This document shows, piece by piece, positions 10,092 through 20,021 of a stretch of 64,000 nt of DNA; the stretch's first letter is position 1, and each line of letters begins with the position of its first letter. The stretch spans positions 313,789 through 377,788 of the forward strand of contig ML213525.1 of assembly GCA_004369045.1 (NCBI GenBank), in the 5' to 3' direction. The notes beneath the pieces are model-generated. The model was not told where the DNA came from. It did not search any database and worked only from the letters and a program-made list of their open reading frames with translations. The position numbers were made by a program, and so were the translations under genes. Source of the DNA: Heliocybe sulcata. Lineage: Eukaryota > Basidiomycota > Agaricomycetes > Gloeophyllales > Gloeophyllaceae.

Positions 10092-11502
10092 ATGGCCACG
10101 ATGGAAATATTTGCCTACCTCATGAACACACAAATCTTCAAGTTCATTTCTAGAGAAACTCGGGAGGGCACTAATACTCGCAGCAGCTCGGGCGCGTGGG
10201 GTGCCAACAAAATTCGCATAGACAACATCGGCCACTGGGATCTGACCATCCAGGAGATAACGACAGCGTCGTTCGCGTATCTTCTGAAAAGACAGGTTGA
10301 GCCCAAGCAGTTGACAAACTCGAAGCAGTATGTTTACGACGAGCGCTCCACGGAAGCGAGGTTGGAGAGTGTCTTCTGGCTGCATGTCAGACGCGCGCTC
10401 AATGCCGGGTTCAGTGCAAGAGTGCCTCGCGGACACGTCAGGATAATTTGCGACGTCGGTTCAACCGCTAGATTTATCCAAGGAACCAAGCCTGACAGGG
10501 CAGCACGAGTCTCCGACGCGGTCCCGATCCAGGACCGTCCCAATAGACTGCCAGGGGATATCAAAGTCTCGTGGAAGTGGTATGCAGACATGGTCAAGGA
10601 GAATCCTGATGAACCCACGGTCCGGAAGGAGTATTTCCAAGTTGTCTCCCAGCTCCTCTACTACATGAAGGTACATGAATGTCGCTGGGGGTACATCATA
10701 TCTGACAAGGAGGTCGTGTGCGCACGCCGCCCAGCGTCGGGAGAGATCGAGATCGAGCTGTCGGATTCCATCCCGTTGACGCGCTATCGAAAGCCGACAG
10801 ACGACTGGGACCTCGGACCGCAAATGTGAGCGCCATTTGCATCCCATTCTGTCTGATGACACTTATGTTTCATGTAGAAACCGACGCTATCCTGAAGCCC
10901 GTGGAGAGGTGACAGCTTTGTTAGCCATGTGGTACATGCACATGTTGGCGTCTAAGGAGAACTCATCGGACGGATGGTACTTGCCTTGTGAGACCCAGTC
11001 TGCAAGTGCCATGACGCTGTCGAGTGCGCCGACGACCGGTAGCGAGTACCGGGAACACGAGAAGACCAAGAAAGCGGACAAGGGTAAGTCCAATGTACCT
11101 TCCCAGACAGACAATGGGGGGCCAAGCACGAGGACTCGAGGGGCTCTGGAAAGGGCTAAGACGCCAACGTTGGAAGGAAGTGAGCCGGAGCAAATCGCTT
11201 CTGCGCAGGCATGCAAGGGCAAGTCGAAGAAACCTTCCCAGACAGCTACTGCGGGACCGCGAATGCGAACTCGGTCCGCTGTGAGGAAGGCCACTGCTGC
11301 AACATCGCAGGCAAAGGAGCCTAAGCGGGCCGTGGCCACTCGGACGAGCAAGGGTAAGTCGAGTAAGCCTTCCCAGATAGCTACTGCAAGACCGAGCACG
11401 CGAACTCGCGGCGCTGCGAAAGAGGCTGCCGCCGCTACGTCCGATGCAAAGGAACCAGAGCCGACTGTCCCTGCGAAGCGCAAGCGGAAGGCGAGGACTT
11501 AG
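10092..11502 (+). CDS. PD-(D/E)XK nuclease-like protein, cassette unit 3
   Basis: Two exons encode about 450 residues. Exon 1 (10092 to about 10825) contains PD at 134-135, then D156-I-K158, then YFQVVSQLLYYM with Q183 and Q187. The unit 1 copy has E-L-K at exactly the same positions, so the acidic residue varies between D and E as expected for a PD-(D/E)XK site. The sequence KVHECRWGYIISDKEVVCARR follows. Exon 2 starts after TGTAG with NRRYPEARGEVTALLAMWYMHM and then encodes three imperfect repeats of about 45 residues built on KGKS..PSQ.AT..P..RTR. The protein ends in a basic cluster (AKRKRKART) that looks like a nuclear localisation signal. I infer a nuclear, nucleic-acid-binding protein. 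Catalysis is unproven. Confidence 0.75.
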
Positions 11503-11764
11503 GGACTGAGGTCGGAACAGGTCTAGATGAAAGGGAGACGAAGCCGACCATGAGTTTATGCTGTATGTTTTATGTCGTATGCCACCCATGTGTTATGCCA
11601 TCATATTTATCGATATGCTTAAATTGCGGGCGGAGCGGCAGGACAGTCCTTTGGTTTGCTAGATGCATATGCCAGGGCCCACGTCGACTTAACACGTCGT
11701 CGGTACTACTGAACGTGTCATTCCCATTTCATAGACGTAAGTGTACCAGAAATCATGCCTCTTG
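11503..11764. other. Short intergenic spacer
   Basis: This is the convergent spacer between the unit 3 nuclease-like gene and the GMC oxidoreductase. No feature is recognised. It marks the right edge of the tandem array. Confidence 0.4.
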
Positions 11765-14533
11765 TCACTGCGAATGCCGCGCACTTGCTATGATATCCGC
11801 CGCTGAGAGGGAAGTAATGGCGTGCATCAGGACATCGCAAAGTGATTTGACTCGTAAGACCAGCTACCTTTCTCCCCAACCATCAGAGCAGTCGCTTAGT
11901 GGCATTGACGATAAGCTTCAAGGACAAGCTATGCGGAATTGGTGATGGCACATACCGTAAGTATGGGAGGCGACGTGTAGGGGGATAATCGAGAGATCAA
12001 CCACGCGCACGTTGGAGGTACCATATACCTGACACTCCTATCAGATCCCAAAGATGTGTCTGAAGTAGGACACTTGCCTTGAGATCGGGGTCGACGACGC
12101 CACCTTTGTCGCGGGGTAACATCGAGCAACTTCCAACGGTATCTAAGTGGGCAGAGTCATTTATCGGACGCCACAGGTACAAAGAGTATGCCATGGATAC
12201 TTACGCCAACAAGAAGCTTGGGTGCTCTTGATGTATTCTAACGATACATGGGTTTCAGTACCGGATCTTCCTCTACATATGAGATGTACACAGTACCATG
12301 TATCTCCTCGTCCGTCGTGCAAGATGGGCCCGGATTAATTTCACGTACTGTACCGGACTTCCACGGTTCGATATCCGTCAAACTTCTTACAAACTTCACA
12401 GCTTCGGCGAGGATTTGAAGATCTGCATATGCCTTGAGCCAACTTTCTCGGTGCAGACAGCTAAGCATGTGTATGGTCACCGTGGTCATCTTCCAAATAA
12501 CAAGGATCTATCTCTGGTTGTTCCAAGGGATCCGGGCTGGAGGCATGCTGGTGATGGAGTTAGCCTTATGCCACAGGACGCAGTCAAGTAGCAGCGTACA
12601 ATTGTGCCCCGGGAGAAGGGATGGGTCGAAACGATGAGTACAGTGATGTAATTCTTGCCAGTCTCCGGCTTCGCTGAGGAGTGCAATCGATGAGTCTTCC
12701 CAGGAGTAATGTGATGGGGTCGTACTAATTGGAGTGAAATACCCGGGGAACCCTATGAACTCTACATCGGGCACAGTCCCGTCCCGAAGGGCGTTGAGTT
12801 GAACGTCCAGTTGTTCCAAACGCCCAGGTGGTAGGCTCGCAGCATTCTTGTAGTCCAGAATACGCCGATGGACTTCTTCAATAATCTGATCTGCACTCGT
12901 AGGACTGTAGAATGACAGTGGGAGATAGGAGAGAGAGGTGATTCCGAGCCTGTACAGCCCTTTCAACTCTTTGCTGGTGGAATTTCAGTGCTCTGGGTAG
13001 GATCTATGGTCTGTTAATGCGTACTATAACTCCCGCTGACGGGCTGCAAATTCTGGGTCGCGTAGGGAGTCGAGAGTTTCATGGTACCGGTCTGGACTTA
13101 GCTCATAGGAGACACCCAGGAAGACATGCTCCTGGACATTCTCCCCGACGGGCAAGTCAATCTTCTGGTCAACACCTATCCTTGACAAGGCTGGTGTCGT
13201 GCCGATACCTGCTCCTGCATTCAGTCTGGTCCGAAACAAGAATGGCAGCGCCAATAGAACGTGCCAGATAATTCGAGAATCTGAGGCGATTTGATAGCAC
13301 TTTGTAGATTGTCAGTAAGGTGCCAGTAAGAGAATGGCGTGGAGAGTACCCTGCACTGAGGATGACTTCTTTCCTAACGTGAATCGAGTAACTCTGCCCT
13401 TCATATATGAAGTCTACTCCCGTGGCCGTCAGAGTCTCGCCAGCAGGAGCATTCCTCCAAATAAGTCGTGCTACGGTGGCACTTGTGAGCACCTAAATAG
13501 CAGCAGGTGAAGATCATGCACGTTATAATACTTTGATAGGGCATATGACGGACCTTTAAATTTGTTCTCTTGCGATTCGGGAGATAATATGCTGTCGCTG
13601 CATAGGACCGCGTCCAGGAGGTCCGGTCTAAAGTAGCAGCGGCAATCCAGGTGCCAGTGATCTGTAACGGACGGATGTGGGGATGGCCATCCATGACAGT
13701 GAAATAGGAAGGCTTACATCGCCACCATAAGGATCCCTAATCGCCTTCACACCTTTGTTTACTAGAGTTCTTTGGAAAACCTCGTCGACCGTGTGTGCGA
13801 GATGCGGAACAGTAGTCTGAATAGGGCCCGACATGCCTCGATAATCCTTGTCATAAGTATGAGGATATATGCTCATTTGGTCTTCACTTGCTTCCCGAAA
13901 ACTACTTCCTGTCTGAGGAACCGGTAGGGCAAGAGAATGTAGGATGGACTCACGTCTCGGATTTCATGCTATACTTTATGTACTCGGACCAATTCCAGCC
14001 TGGATTACCCAGCTTCTCGATGGCATCGATGTCCTGTGCTGGTGGCTTAGTCCAGGCACAGAAATTAATGGCCGAACTTCCACCTACGCCTAGTTAGTCG
14101 CGTCTTGACTAGATTTTCGGGATGCGCACCTAAGCATTTCCCTCGGGGCCAGTCGAAGACCCTGTCGTTGCTGTCCTTCTGTGGGACTGTGGAAAAACAC
14201 CAGTCGTACTACTGGCAGCGACATCCCTGAATATTGCACCGCCGCTCGCAATATCAATCTTACCTTCGGGTCTGAAAAGGTTGCCCCGAATTGCCCGGGT
14301 ATCAGAATCTTCGGATCCTCTAAGTTTGGGGGGCCCGCCTCGAGGACTGTTACACTAATCGACGGGTCTTCCGTAAGGCGAGCAGCGAGAGCCAGTCCTG
14401 CGGTCTTTACGCAGCAACGCTAGATGAATGAATCTCAGGATGTCCTTACGGAATCACGCACCCCGCCCCCACAAATCACATAGTCGACAGTCGCGTTTGC
14501 GACTTCATGAAGGAGACAAGTTGGTGGTGGCAT
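11765..14533 (-). CDS. GMC oxidoreductase (FAD-dependent alcohol/aryl-alcohol oxidase family)
   Basis: Read on the minus strand across at least twelve short introns. The start MPPPTCLLHEVANATVDYV leads into the FAD dinucleotide-binding motif VICGGGTAGLALAARL, then VTVLEAG, GVGGSSAINFCAW (family signature 1), NPGWNWSEY, AIKSPQILELSG (signature 2), LPVGENVQEHV, THPFSRGTI, EQPEIDPCYL and FVRSLTDIEPWK. The C-terminal block is HTVGSCSMLPRDKGGVVDPDLKVYGTSNVRVVDLSIIPLHVASHT, with the catalytic His region. This is the family of glucose, aryl-alcohol and choline oxidases. There is no convincing signal peptide. One intron after ELSG seems to need a GC-AG junction, and the exon after QREL is unclear, so partial decay cannot be excluded. 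The last exon (ending about 11765) is tentative. Confidence 0.78.
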
Positions 14534-14786
14534 GACCGAAGAAGTCAAGGCAGCAAGATGCGTGCTCTGCGAGCGGTCATCTGATGCATCAACTTCTCAA
14601 GATCTCATGGATCATTATTGGCTCGGTCTCTACGCCGGCAGCATTGCACCCGTTTCTGCATCTAACCATGCGAACCATTCACACGAAGTCGGGTCGCTAA
14701 GCTCCTCAACAGATTGTACAAGAATACAGATCAGGACGTACAATCTAAACCAATTTTCCCAAAAGCCCTTATACCAAAAAGACACA

Positions 14787-16026
14787 TTACGATTTGCAGC
14801 CCATCTCAACCGGACCGTACGGTCCATCGTGATCTGACTCGTGGCCATCCCAAATTTCGGGCACATCGCCAACAATGCATAGCGTGCTTGGATTGTCTTG
14901 TCCTGAAGCGCAGGGTAAGTAACCACAGTTAAAATAGCCGAGTCCGATGTTTGCTACTCACCAGGGCAAGCATCCCACGAACCGGAGTCCTGAATGTGAA
15001 CTTCTCCCGACGGATGAACAAAGCCCAAAAATCTCCCAGGTAAGATGGGAATATAATCCTCCTCGTTGTTGATGTGCGTGATCGGGTGGTTCGCGTCGAT
15101 GTAATCAGCAAAGGCTTGATTTCCGACCTTGTATGCGCATCGGATCGGTCAGCAGCTCAGCATCATGATAGGACTAGAGCGTACCCTCGGCAACCCATAA
15201 CCAAACATCTGATATGTGAGACCAGAAGGCAAGTGCAGTGGAAGATACACCAGGTCCAAAAGTGAGATAGCTCCGCCTGCAGCCAATGTCAAACGGTGGC
15301 AAACCTGCAGAGCGAAATGGCATACCGAGAGAATGCCCGACGAGCGTCACGGTGCTGGTACCGTATGTCGACAACGTACTCTTGACGGCTGCCAGCACGT
15401 CCGTGGCAGAGTCGGCCTGAGATTCCGCGAATCCCGCATGGACCTCGATGGACGAACTGATGCCTGGGAAGAGCGTGGAATCAAGGGTCGTCTTGTCGAT
15501 ATCCGCGTCCGTTATGAGGGGCAGGCTGTACGTGCGCACGATCAGTCAGGGGGTACACATCTTTAATTGCGCTTTGCGGAGAATCTCACATTTCCGAAGG
15601 ATCAGTACCCTGATGAGAAACGATCACCGTATCCAAGGATGGGTCGTACCCGACGAACCCTTTGAAAAGAGAGTCAGTCGAGCCGTCGGCACCACCCATT
15701 CATACATTCACTTACAATACTGTTTGTCGCTACCATCTCCACCGGAAGCCACGGGCTGGAACCCGCTGTTAGCTTCGCAGTTGGCTGAAACCCTAGTTAT
15801 GACATTTCCGAAGAGAACAAGTGATATATTACGCACTTCCGCAGGTCCAAGTTAAAGTGGCAGAAGCCTCACAGTATCCAGCGCTCGCATACCACGAGTA
15901 GGGCGTGTATGCCGACACCTGAGACGAAGACAGCGTAGTTATAGATTGACGTGTCCTCAGGCTCGGGGCGGCGTCCACAGCGGCACCAACAGCGAGGGCA
16001 ACGGCTACAGATAACAAGGCCATCAT
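14787..16026 (-). CDS. Secreted class 3 lipase (triacylglycerol lipase / feruloyl esterase-like)
   Basis: The minus-strand, multi-exon gene starts with a signal peptide (MMALLSVAVALAVGAAVDAA) and a short propeptide ending near TRQ. It continues with YTPYSWYASAGYCE, FVGYDPSLDTVIVSHQGTDP, SIEVHAGFAESQ, VTLVGHSLGGAISLL (the nucleophile elbow GHSLG formed across an intron), MFGYGLPRVGNQAFADYI, NEEDYIPILP (probable catalytic Asp) and FVHPSGEVHI (probable catalytic His). It ends CIVGDVPEIWDGH..YGPVEMGCKS then stop at 14787-14789. This is the Lipase_3 fold found in many basidiomycetes and is presumably extracellular. A TATTTAAA-type element lies about 75 bp upstream of the ATG. It sits in tandem with the GMC gene, 253 bp apart on the same strand. 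Lipase versus feruloyl esterase activity cannot be decided from sequence. Confidence 0.88.
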
Positions 16027-17051
16027 GACGGATGCCTGAAGTGTAGCGGGCTAGCAGTCGACGAGCTGAATGCTGCTGCATCTCCCACCTTCACTGCGCA
16101 TTTAAATATCCCGGCGAATCTGAATGTAACGCAAATAGTATGCAATGTTCCCATATGATGTAGGGTTGCCGTTCCAAGTATAGGATCAACCAACAGGCAA
16201 GGCAGCGGTGGACAGATGATGCCGCATGTAATGCACAGCAGAAGCGACGAATCAGATGGTATGCAGTGAGGTCGGACACGATGTGACGGGACCGCGCTGC
16301 AGGCGACTGATACTCGTCGCACGTGTCTCGGAGGTAAACGCGTTCTGAGGGGATTACGCGCGGAAGTGGTTGATGCATTGCACTTCCATTGCTCCGGGAC
16401 TTCCGAGAGAACCGCTCCCGAGCGTCAAACACTCACTGGACCTCGGGGCAATAAATCAAGGGACCGCGTGCTACCTAGAAGCCCCGGAATATAAATGCAA
16501 TCATTGGACATCGGAGGCTTCGCTCAACGGCAGAGAGAGTACCCCAGTTGCAGGGCGGCCGCGAGTTGAAGGGTGTTGCTGATGATACATCTCGGTTCAG
16601 CAAGACGCTTATAATCCGCTGGCGCCCTTATCTCCATTGTCCGAATGTCTGCAATCGCTGATAGGAAATATCATGACGGCAAGGATGTGGAAGCAAATGG
16701 AAGGGAGGACGAGCTTCACATGGTCCCATTGAGAATATGATGCAGAGGGAAGAAGCGGAAGGCCAGCATCGATAAAGTCCTCGCGCGATGGTCTTGCATT
16801 CCTGACACCGAAGGACAATACAGGCCAGACTGAGTGAGACTCTGAGCAACCTGCGCCTCTAGAGGGGGCAGTTCAGAATCTTCAGATCTGCGGCGGTAGA
16901 TAGACCGTGACCATTGGTAGAGAAAAGTTAGCTCGGGAGCTCCATGGAGGTCGTGAACAAGCCAGTCAAATTGGGCGTCAGATTTCTCATGCGCGTTCCT
17001 CCCGGACGCCGACACCGTCTCTTGCAGGCTAGCTCTCAATATACGCCCTCT
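16027..17051. other. Divergent intergenic region (lipase / DEG1)
   Basis: About 1 kb between the divergently transcribed lipase and pseudouridine synthase genes. An AT-rich element at about 16098-16108 probably serves the lipase. The plus-strand frame of the next gene is open back to 16944, but the conserved protein start lies at 17052. No other feature is recognised. Confidence 0.45.
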
Positions 17052-18566
17052 ATGGCTGCTCCAGAATCCTATGAAAACTGGACACGACAAGATCTAATAG
17101 CGCGACTCAGGCGCTTGGAACGTGCTGGTGGCACCTCCGCAAGCAAGTCTCGGGCGGGCAGAGATGTTGATTTCGCCGCCCAACCTAGGCGGAAAATCGC
17201 ACTCAAATTCTGCTACTCCGGCTGGGAGTATGGCGGGCTGGCATTTCAAGAAGGACATACAGTGCTCCCGACGGTAGAGAATGTCCTCTTTGACGCTCTA
17301 GCCCGGACAAGGCTTGTAGATCCTGCGAAAGGCTTCGACGGATGCGGATGGGAGAGGTGTGGTCGGACAGATCGGGGTGTCAGTTCAGCAGGCCAGGTTG
17401 TGTCGCTGTGGATCAGGACTACGCTAGACTGCCCCGATGGTCCCTCATATCTTCCTCCTGAGCGGGATGCAGTTGCACTGTCGACTCGAAGGGAAGCGCC
17501 ACAGGATGCTTCAGCGTCTGATGATGACTCCGATAGTTTGTTGGATCAGACTGAGCCCTCCTCTTCCACTGCTCATGGAACCAGGAAAAGACCAGAATTT
17601 CAGTTCGTGTCCATGCTTAATCGCGTTCTCCCGATCACCATTCGCATCCTGGCGTGGTCTCCTGTATCCTCGGACTTTTCAGCACGTTTCGCCTGCAGGT
17701 ACCGACATTATAAATACTTCTTCACGTCTCACGGACTGGACGTTGAGCGCATGCGGGATGGTGCACGGAGACTTCTCGGCGAGCACGATTTCCGCAATCT
17801 ATGTAAACTCGACCCTGCGAAGCAGATCACAAGCTTCAAGCGCAAGATTCTTGAAGCAGAAATCTCCGAAGTCGACAGTGCACCCAGTGACCGTGGTGGG
17901 GTCCCATCGGAGCCTCTCTATGTATTCGATCTTGCGGGGACTGCATTCTTGTACAACCAAGTCCGCCATATTGTGGCTGTCTTATTTATGATTGGTACTG
18001 GCTTGGAGCATCCTTCCGTGATAACGTCGTTGGTCAATGTCGACCGTAGTAATCCGTATCCTCCCTTCCAAGAGGGAGAACCCGCGCCGGAGATCGTGGA
18101 CACCAAGCCCGTATATCAGATGGCTGACTCTCTGCCGCTCATGCTCTGGGATTGTGTCTACGACGAGAAGGATGTATCCTGGAGGGTGACCAGCGGCGAC
18201 CCTGCCGTCGAGAAAGATCTTCTAAAAAGCGAGAACGGGCCTGGCAATCTCATCCAACAATTGGGCTCTGCCTACGGTCGGTCACGCATTTTTACCGCTT
18301 TGAACAGACAGTTTCTGGCCGCTGGTCAGCAGTATATCCCTCCGCCCAAATCATATCTTCCAATCGGAGGGCCTGGCGTTGATGCTCTTGTACCTAATGC
18401 TATGCTGGATATCCCACTCGGAGGTGGGACGTATAGGCAAACCACCAAGTATGTTCCCCTTCTGCAGCGAGATCGGCTTGAGCATGTCGACATTGTCAAT
18501 GAGCGCTGGAGGGAAGGGAAAGGGTCAAGACGGGCGGCTCGCCAGCAGGTTGATGGTGACGAGTAA
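17052..18566 (+). CDS. DEG1: tRNA pseudouridine synthase 3 (Deg1/PUS3, TruA family)
   Basis: This is a single uninterrupted frame of 504 residues, unusual in this intron-rich window. It begins MAAPESYENWTRQDLIARLRRLE, the typical Deg1/PUS3 N-terminal helix. The frame is open upstream to 16944, but that stretch is not family-like. Motifs are KFCYSGWEYGGLAFQ, CGRTDRGVSSAGQVVSL (the catalytic Asp lies in GRTDRG), FQFVSMLNRVLP, FSARFACRYRHYKYFF, GEHDFRNLCKLD and FLYNQVRHIVAVLFMIG. The enzyme isomerises uridine to pseudouridine at positions 38/39 of tRNA anticodon stems. The C-terminal extension (GPGVDALVPNAMLDIPLGGG) is typical of fungal members. Confidence 0.93.
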   Translation: MAAPESYENWTRQDLIARLRRLERAGGTSASKSRAGRDVDFAAQPRRKIALKFCYSGWEYGGLAFQEGHTVLPTVENVLFDALARTRLVDPAKGFDGCGWERCGRTDRGVSSAGQVVSLWIRTTLDCPDGPSYLPPERDAVALSTRREAPQDASASDDDSDSLLDQTEPSSSTAHGTRKRPEFQFVSMLNRVLPITIRILAWSPVSSDFSARFACRYRHYKYFFTSHGLDVERMRDGARRLLGEHDFRNLCKLDPAKQITSFKRKILEAEISEVDSAPSDRGGVPSEPLYVFDLAGTAFLYNQVRHIVAVLFMIGTGLEHPSVITSLVNVDRSNPYPPFQEGEPAPEIVDTKPVYQMADSLPLMLWDCVYDEKDVSWRVTSGDPAVEKDLLKSENGPGNLIQQLGSAYGRSRIFTALNRQFLAAGQQYIPPPKSYLPIGGPGVDALVPNAMLDIPLGGGTYRQTTKYVPLLQRDRLEHVDIVNERWREGKGSRRAARQQVDGDE

Positions 18567-19165
18567 GCCTCGAAGCCGTATGCGCGGCGAGGCCACGGCG
18601 TTCACGAATGAGCAAGTCATCCTATAACCAGGGTCCTTGGGGCTCTCCTACTGCAGTGTTTGTCTGGTGAGTACCGTCCCTATGATGGGGAGCTCTACTC
18701 CTGCTCATCGAGGGTTCCAGGATGGCACTTTTGCATTTTCATGGACTTGCGCTTGGGATACCTAGCTTCCGAAAGCTCCCAACGTCGTGGCATATACCTG
18801 TTGACGGGTCGCTGTTCCTCTCGTTATACCGAGCTGCATCTCGTAAATGATCAGAGCGTGGCTGCTGCCTCTCCACTAACGTATCCCAAGGCTGATGTAC
18901 CTCCGTGTCTGCCTCCCCAAATAGGCAAGAAACACAGCCACCCGGGGCAGGACCCAGCCTCCGGGCCGTCCCCCATCACAAGCGGGCGGTGCAGTTGGCT
19001 GGGAGAACGGCTTACATAAGCGGTTGATCCACCCTGGCTTTCTGAGCCGCCGCCGCCCAGTGCTTTCGCTGTTCCCTTTGCCTGAGGCCTGCGCCTAGTA
19101 TATACTGCCCACTAAATCCCAAATACCTGCCCTAGTCCGTCTGTCCCCCCTCTACCACTGCAAAG
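18567..19165. other. Intergenic / NHP6 promoter region
   Basis: About 600 bp without a recognisable gene. It includes a GC-rich stretch (CACCCGGGGCAGGACC and GCCTCCGGGCCGTCCCC) and a TATATACT element near 19098, which probably serves the HMG gene downstream. Confidence 0.4.
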
Positions 19166-19391
19166 GTGAGTCTCTTGGAATCATTTGGGATGGTGTACGA
19201 AAGCTGTGTTATCGATCGCGCGTCGTCGTCGTGTGCGACGGTGTCGGCGAGTGCGGGGTGTATAATGCATCGAGACGCGTCGGGCGCGCGAGGTGGCCCG
19301 GGGTGATCGGGCGCCCGTGGACGCGTTTTCCCCTGGCTTCGCGATCGCAAACGGGCTGGATTGTGGTGCTGATAACGTATCTGCGTTGCAG
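19166..19391 (+). promoter_or_regulatory. Probable 5'UTR intron of NHP6
   Basis: A good donor (AAG/GTGAGT at 19166) and an acceptor (GTTGCAG ending at 19391) frame a 226-nt intron that ends immediately before the ATG. Leader introns of this kind are common in highly expressed fungal genes. No protein start fits upstream of it. Confidence 0.5.
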
Positions 19392-20021
19392 ATGCCCAAG
19401 GACTCGACGAGAAGCAGAGTAGGTGTCGTATATTCTGTTCACGGTGCAAAATGCTGATGTATCGCGTTTACCTGTAGAAGGCGGCTGAGAAGGGCGAGAA
19501 GGGCACGCGCGCGAAGGCGAAGAAGGACAAGAATGCGCCGAAGCGTGCGTTGTCGGCGTATATGTTCTTCAGCCAGGACTGGCGGGAGAGGATCAAGGCC
19601 GAAAACCCTGATGCCGGTTTCGGTGGGTATCTGCAGCGTCTCTGCTGGCTGTGTGCGCTCATGCTGCGTTGTTAGGCGAGGTGGGCAAGCTGTTAGGCGC
19701 CAAGTGGAAAGAGATGGACGACTCGGAGAAGAAGGTGAGTGTATGCGCCCCCGCATGCGCATATAGCGAGTGTCGCGTTCGCGTCGATGCTTTGCCGTGC
19801 CTGCCGTGGTTGTATGCACTATCGTGGACGTGTCGCTGACGGTGCTCCTAGCCTTATGTCGAACAGGCTGCCAAAGACAAGGAGCGGGCTGAAGAAGAAA
19901 AGGCTGCCTACGACGTATGCCTTTGCTTTCCAACCTTTCTACTCGACTCGGCTAACAATGGATTCTGCAGAATAAGAAAGCCGACGCCAGCGGGTCCGGT
20001 GGGGACGAAGATGACGAGTAG
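19392..20021 (+). CDS. NHP6: Non-histone chromatin protein, single HMG-box (NHP6/HMGB type)
   Basis: Exons join to a protein of about 115 residues. It starts [18 protein letters not shown], then a basic [19 protein letters not shown] segment. The complete HMG box continues [55 protein letters not shown], and the protein ends in a short acidic tail (GGDEDDE). Introns are at 19419-19479 (GTAGGT donor) and then after AENPDAGF, after SEKK and after AAYD. NHP6 proteins bend DNA without sequence specificity and assist FACT and transcription initiation in the nucleus. The basic N-terminal arm and PKRALSAY match the NHP6 family closely. Confidence 0.93.

Larger units (their letters stand above)
8583..11502. 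repeat. Tandem cassette unit 3 (both genes apparently intact)
   Basis: This is the third head-to-tail copy. The kinase-like gene (8583-9769, minus) and the nuclease-like gene (10092-11502, plus) both read through without disruption, so it is the best reference for the complete cassette. The period from kinase stop to kinase stop is about 3.2 kb (unit 1 to 2) and 2.9 kb (unit 2 to 3). Confidence 0.82.

Noticed and set aside
2405-11502. Transposon carrying the cassette array
   Set aside because: I found no terminal inverted repeats, target-site duplications, transposase or reverse transcriptase motifs at the unit borders. Simple tandem segmental duplication explains the layout.
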